Shown here: positions 7,037-8,709 of the stretch, one piece after another
Position numbering within the stretch: position 1 is the stretch's first letter
How the letters are laid out: every line of letters starts with the position of its first letter
Assembly: GCA_900549105.1 (NCBI GenBank)
Contig: URND01000123.1
Location: 1 to 8,709 of the forward strand
Direction of reading: 5' to 3'
Length of the DNA stretch: 8,709 bases
Source: an uncultured Eubacteriales bacterium
Lineage (GTDB): Bacteria > Bacillota > Clostridia > Lachnospirales > Lachnospiraceae
Position numbers and translations under genes: made by a program
Notes under the pieces: generated by a model
What the model was told of the DNA's origin: nothing
The model's database searches: none
Seen by the model: the letters and a program-made list of their open reading frames with translations, nothing else

Positions 7037-7736
7037 TCTGGGCCAGCCTCCTTTCAAATATTGCCAGTAACTTGGTAAGGATGATAACAACCACCAGATA
7101 CATGGCGGCAGTAATCAGAAGCGGCGGCAGCAGATCATAGGGAATCGCACCCACATTCTGGGCTGCCTTCGTCACATCCCGCACCGCAATGGTTCCGACA
7201 ATCGCCGTCTCCTTAATCAGCACGATAAATTCGTTGCCGAGGGCCGGAAGGATATTTTTAATGGCCTGCGGCATGATGATGCTGATCATCGTCTGCCCCC
7301 ATCCGAGTCCGAGAGACCGGCCGGCCTCCATCTGCCCCGCATCCACGGCCTCGATACCCGCACGGATAATCTCGGCCACATAGGCGCTGGAATTAATTCC
7401 GAAACAGAGAACCGCGGCAACAATCGGCGACGTATCCATCTTCGCAAAGATGATAAAATAAATGATAAGAAGCTGAACATAAACCGGAGTTCCCCGGATA
7501 ATACCGATATAGATATTGGCTATCCAGTTGAGAAAAGTCAATAGGATATTTTTCTCCACATGGTTGGCCGTATATTTTATCACGGCAAAAACCAATCCGA
7601 CAGCCACGCCAAGCAGTACCGCAAAAAACGATATGATCAAAGTGGTTTTAAAACCGTCCAGATAAGCCACATACCGGTCGCTTACCAAAAATGCTTTTTC
7701 TATTCTTTCCCATGCTGATATAAACCAATTACCCAC
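7023..7736 (-). CDS. Polar amino acid ABC transporter permease (HisM/GlnP-type)
   Basis: Membrane subunit of the amino acid importer, 237 residues, probably acting as a homodimer because only one permease gene is present. About five membrane segments are seen, near 30-55, 70-98, 104-122, 165-185 and 204-225. RGTP (81-84) and the ATPase-contact loop EAGRSLGLGWGQ (137-148, then MPQAIKNILPALGNEF) are hallmarks of the His/Glu/Gln permease family. The start is a GTG at 7736, with GAGG at 7744-7747 leaving a 7-nt spacing; no ATG lies near. It begins 15 nt after the binding-protein stop and its last 14 nt are shared with the ATPase gene. Confidence 0.94.
   Translation of the reverse strand: MGNWFISAWERIEKAFLVSDRYVAYLDGFKTTLIISFFAVLLGVAVGLVFAVIKYTANHVEKNILLTFLNWIANIYIGIIRGTPVYVQLLIIYFIIFAKMDTSPIVAAVLCFGINSSAYVAEIIRAGIEAVDAGQMEAGRSLGLGWGQTMISIIMPQAIKNILPALGNEFIVLIKETAIVGTIAVRDVTKAAQNVGAIPYDLLPPLLITAAMYLVVVIILTKLLAIFERRLAQSDRR
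7047..7054 (-). promoter_or_regulatory. Ribosome binding site that decides the GTG start of the ATPase gene
   Basis: AAAGGAGG on the minus strand lies inside the 3' end of the permease gene, 10 nt before GTG at 7036. It argues against the longer TTG-initiated reading. Confidence 0.75.
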
Positions 7737-7743
7737 ACCGTTA

Positions 7744-7747
7744 CCTC
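7744..7747 (-). promoter_or_regulatory. Ribosome binding site for the GTG-initiated permease
   Basis: GAGG (within TTGAGGT) on the minus strand precedes the GTG at 7736 by 7 nt, weaker than the AGGAGG-like sites of the neighbouring genes. Together with the GTG start this suggests the permease is made at a lower rate than the binding protein. Confidence 0.6.
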
Positions 7748-7751
7748 AATC

Positions 7752-8576
7752 TTATTTTGTTGTATGATTGATTGTGAATTCGTCAACCTTACCTTCATCT
7801 ACAAGTTTCTGTAATACTTCATTCATCTGATCAAGCAATTCGGTATTGCCCTTCTTTACAGCGATTGCATATTTATCTGTGAAAAGTTCGCCTTCAAGAA
7901 TTTCCAAATCATCATTGGCTGCAACAAGCTGTTCTCCCGGCAGGGAATCCATAACGATACAGTCAATTTTATCATTCTTCAGTTCCATAGCAGCTTCCGC
8001 ATATTTGTTATACTGTTTTACTTCACAGCCTTCATCGCCGCAATAGAAATCTGCTGTTGTACCTGTCTGTACACCGACAACAGTGCCTTCTTTTACATCT
8101 TCAACAGAGGCAATCTTGCCCGCATCCTTTTTGACAACAACAACCTGTCTGGATGTTGCATATTCAATCGTAAAATCCATCTCTTCCTGGCGTTCCGGCG
8201 TTACAGAGATACCCGCCGCAGCAAAATCAACAACTCCCTGCTGTACAGCCAGCAATGCGCCGTCAAACGTCATATTCTGGATTTCCAGTTCTTTGCCCAT
8301 CGCTTTTGCGATTTCATTGGCAATATCCACATCCACGCCGATAACTGTCTGTCCATCTTCTGTATATTCATATGGCGCAAATCCGGCTTCCGTGGCCATG
8401 ATCAATTTTCCGGAATCCCCGGCTGCTGCACTTTCTCCGGCAGTCTCCGCGGTTGTCTCTGCTGTTGTCTCCGCTGTTGTTTCAGCAGCTTTTGTCTCTT
8501 CTTTTTTGGAGCCGCAGCCAGCCATCATCGATACGGCCAGTGCCAGCACGCATGCTAAACTTACCATTCTTTTCAT
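7752..8576 (-). CDS. Polar amino acid-binding lipoprotein (SBP_bac_3)
   Basis: Cell-surface receptor of the amino acid importer, 274 residues. The signal peptide ends in lipobox MAGC with lipidated C21. A flexible, acidic TTAE-repeat linker follows (about 31-48), and the binding domain starts near 57 (KLIMATEAGFAPYEY). Family marks include GVDVDIANEIA (80-90), R129 in ISVTPERQ (the residue that usually holds the ligand carboxylate), GVQTGTTADF (168-177) and D210 in VMDSLP (the usual amino-group contact). A cysteine pair, C179 and C184, sits in one lobe. ATG 8576 is preceded by AGGAGGAGAG, and a good promoter lies upstream. The exact amino acid cannot be told: glutamine, arginine/lysine and cystine types share these motifs. 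Confidence 0.95.
   Translation of the reverse strand: MKRMVSLACVLALAVSMMAGCGSKKEETKAAETTAETTAETTAETAGESAAAGDSGKLIMATEAGFAPYEYTEDGQTVIGVDVDIANEIAKAMGKELEIQNMTFDGALLAVQQGVVDFAAAGISVTPERQEEMDFTIEYATSRQVVVVKKDAGKIASVEDVKEGTVVGVQTGTTADFYCGDEGCEVKQYNKYAEAAMELKNDKIDCIVMDSLPGEQLVAANDDLEILEGELFTDKYAIAVKKGNTELLDQMNEVLQKLVDEGKVDEFTINHTTK
8449..8484 (-). repeat. Three tandem 12-bp units encoding the TTAE linker
   Basis: Units at 8449-8460, 8461-8472 and 8473-8484 (plus-strand form GCTGTTGTCTCC with one to three changes) encode the repeated TTAE of the lipoprotein linker. The unit is a multiple of three, so gain or loss of copies keeps the frame. Confidence 0.8.
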
Positions 8577-8624
8577 TGTTTCTCTCCTCCTGATAATTGA
8601 CTCTCTAAATATTTAACATTCCAC

Positions 8625-8653
8625 ATTATACATGGACAGGCTATAAAATGCAA
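8625..8653 (-). promoter_or_regulatory. Sigma-A-like promoter of the amino acid transporter operon
   Basis: On the minus strand TTGCAT (8653-8648) and TATAAT (8630-8625) are separated by exactly 17 bp. The -10 is perfect; the -35 keeps the TTG core. A very AT-rich stretch upstream (8654-8690) could act as an UP element and contains a short inverted repeat, AGATTT/AAATCT (8661-8666 and 8680-8685). The leader would be about 40 nt, too short for a T-box or a typical riboswitch. Confidence 0.7.
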
Positions 8654-8709
8654 GTATTTTAGATTTAAAAACACAATAAAAATCTGATTATCCGCTAAAA
8701 CACAGTATC

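Noticed and set aside
7037..7090. 18-residue extension of the ATPase to a TTG codon
   Set aside because: The family begins at about MIDVKHL; the AAAGGAGG site lies between the TTG and the GTG and serves the latter.
8083..8616. Plus-strand open frame of 177 codons
   Set aside because: It is opposite the amino acid-binding lipoprotein; its Ser/Ala/Val-rich low-complexity part is the mirror of the TTAE repeat, not a protein of its own.
1..8709. Defence system, CRISPR array, insertion sequence, riboswitch or tRNA gene
   Set aside because: All space is taken by two ordinary transport operons and a regulator. The gaps are under 220 bp and show no array, terminal inverted repeats, transposase, cloverleaf or long structured leader.

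Overview
The window reads as chromosomal DNA of a low-to-moderate GC Gram-positive bacterium, most likely a gut-type Clostridia/Lachnospiraceae relative. This is inferred from purine-rich AGGAGG-like ribosome binding sites, lipoprotein-type (Cys-anchored) ABC binding proteins, TATAAT -10 boxes, and a sugar ABC cassette with no ATPase gene of its own. The genus cannot be fixed from sequence reading alone.

Left part (1-5084, all minus strand): an alpha-galactoside uptake and hydrolysis operon. In transcription order it encodes a sugar-binding lipoprotein (5084-3801), two MalF/MalG-type permeases (3781-2906 and 2906-2070, sharing one base), and a GH36 alpha-galactosidase (from 2053, running off the left edge). 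Gaps are 19, -1 and 16 nt, so this is one transcription unit. The logic is that of raffinose/melibiose (msm/raf-type) systems: oligosaccharides are caught outside, imported intact, and cleaved in the cytoplasm.

Centre (5085-6300): a 218-bp divergent control region with two perfect TATAAT boxes on the minus strand, an inverted repeat AAATAGCA-N25-TGCTATTT, and a plus-strand TATAAT. It is followed by an AraC-family regulator (5303-6154, plus strand), the probable substrate-responsive activator of the operon. After it come a short GC-rich spacer and a strong two-way terminator (6249-6292) shared with the next, convergent operon.

Right part (6311-8709, minus strand): a complete polar amino acid ABC importer. 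Its order is binding lipoprotein (8576-7752), HisM/GlnP-type permease (7736-7023, GTG start) and GlnQ-type ATPase (7036-6311, GTG start, overlapping the permease by 14 nt). A sigma-A-like promoter lies at 8625-8653. This operon appears functionally unrelated to the galactoside operon.

I see no mobile element, CRISPR array, RNA gene or clearly new system. The points most worth a second look are the divergent operator region, the missing sugar ATPase, the repeat-encoded linker and cysteine pair of the amino acid binding protein, and the GC-rich spacer before the terminator.
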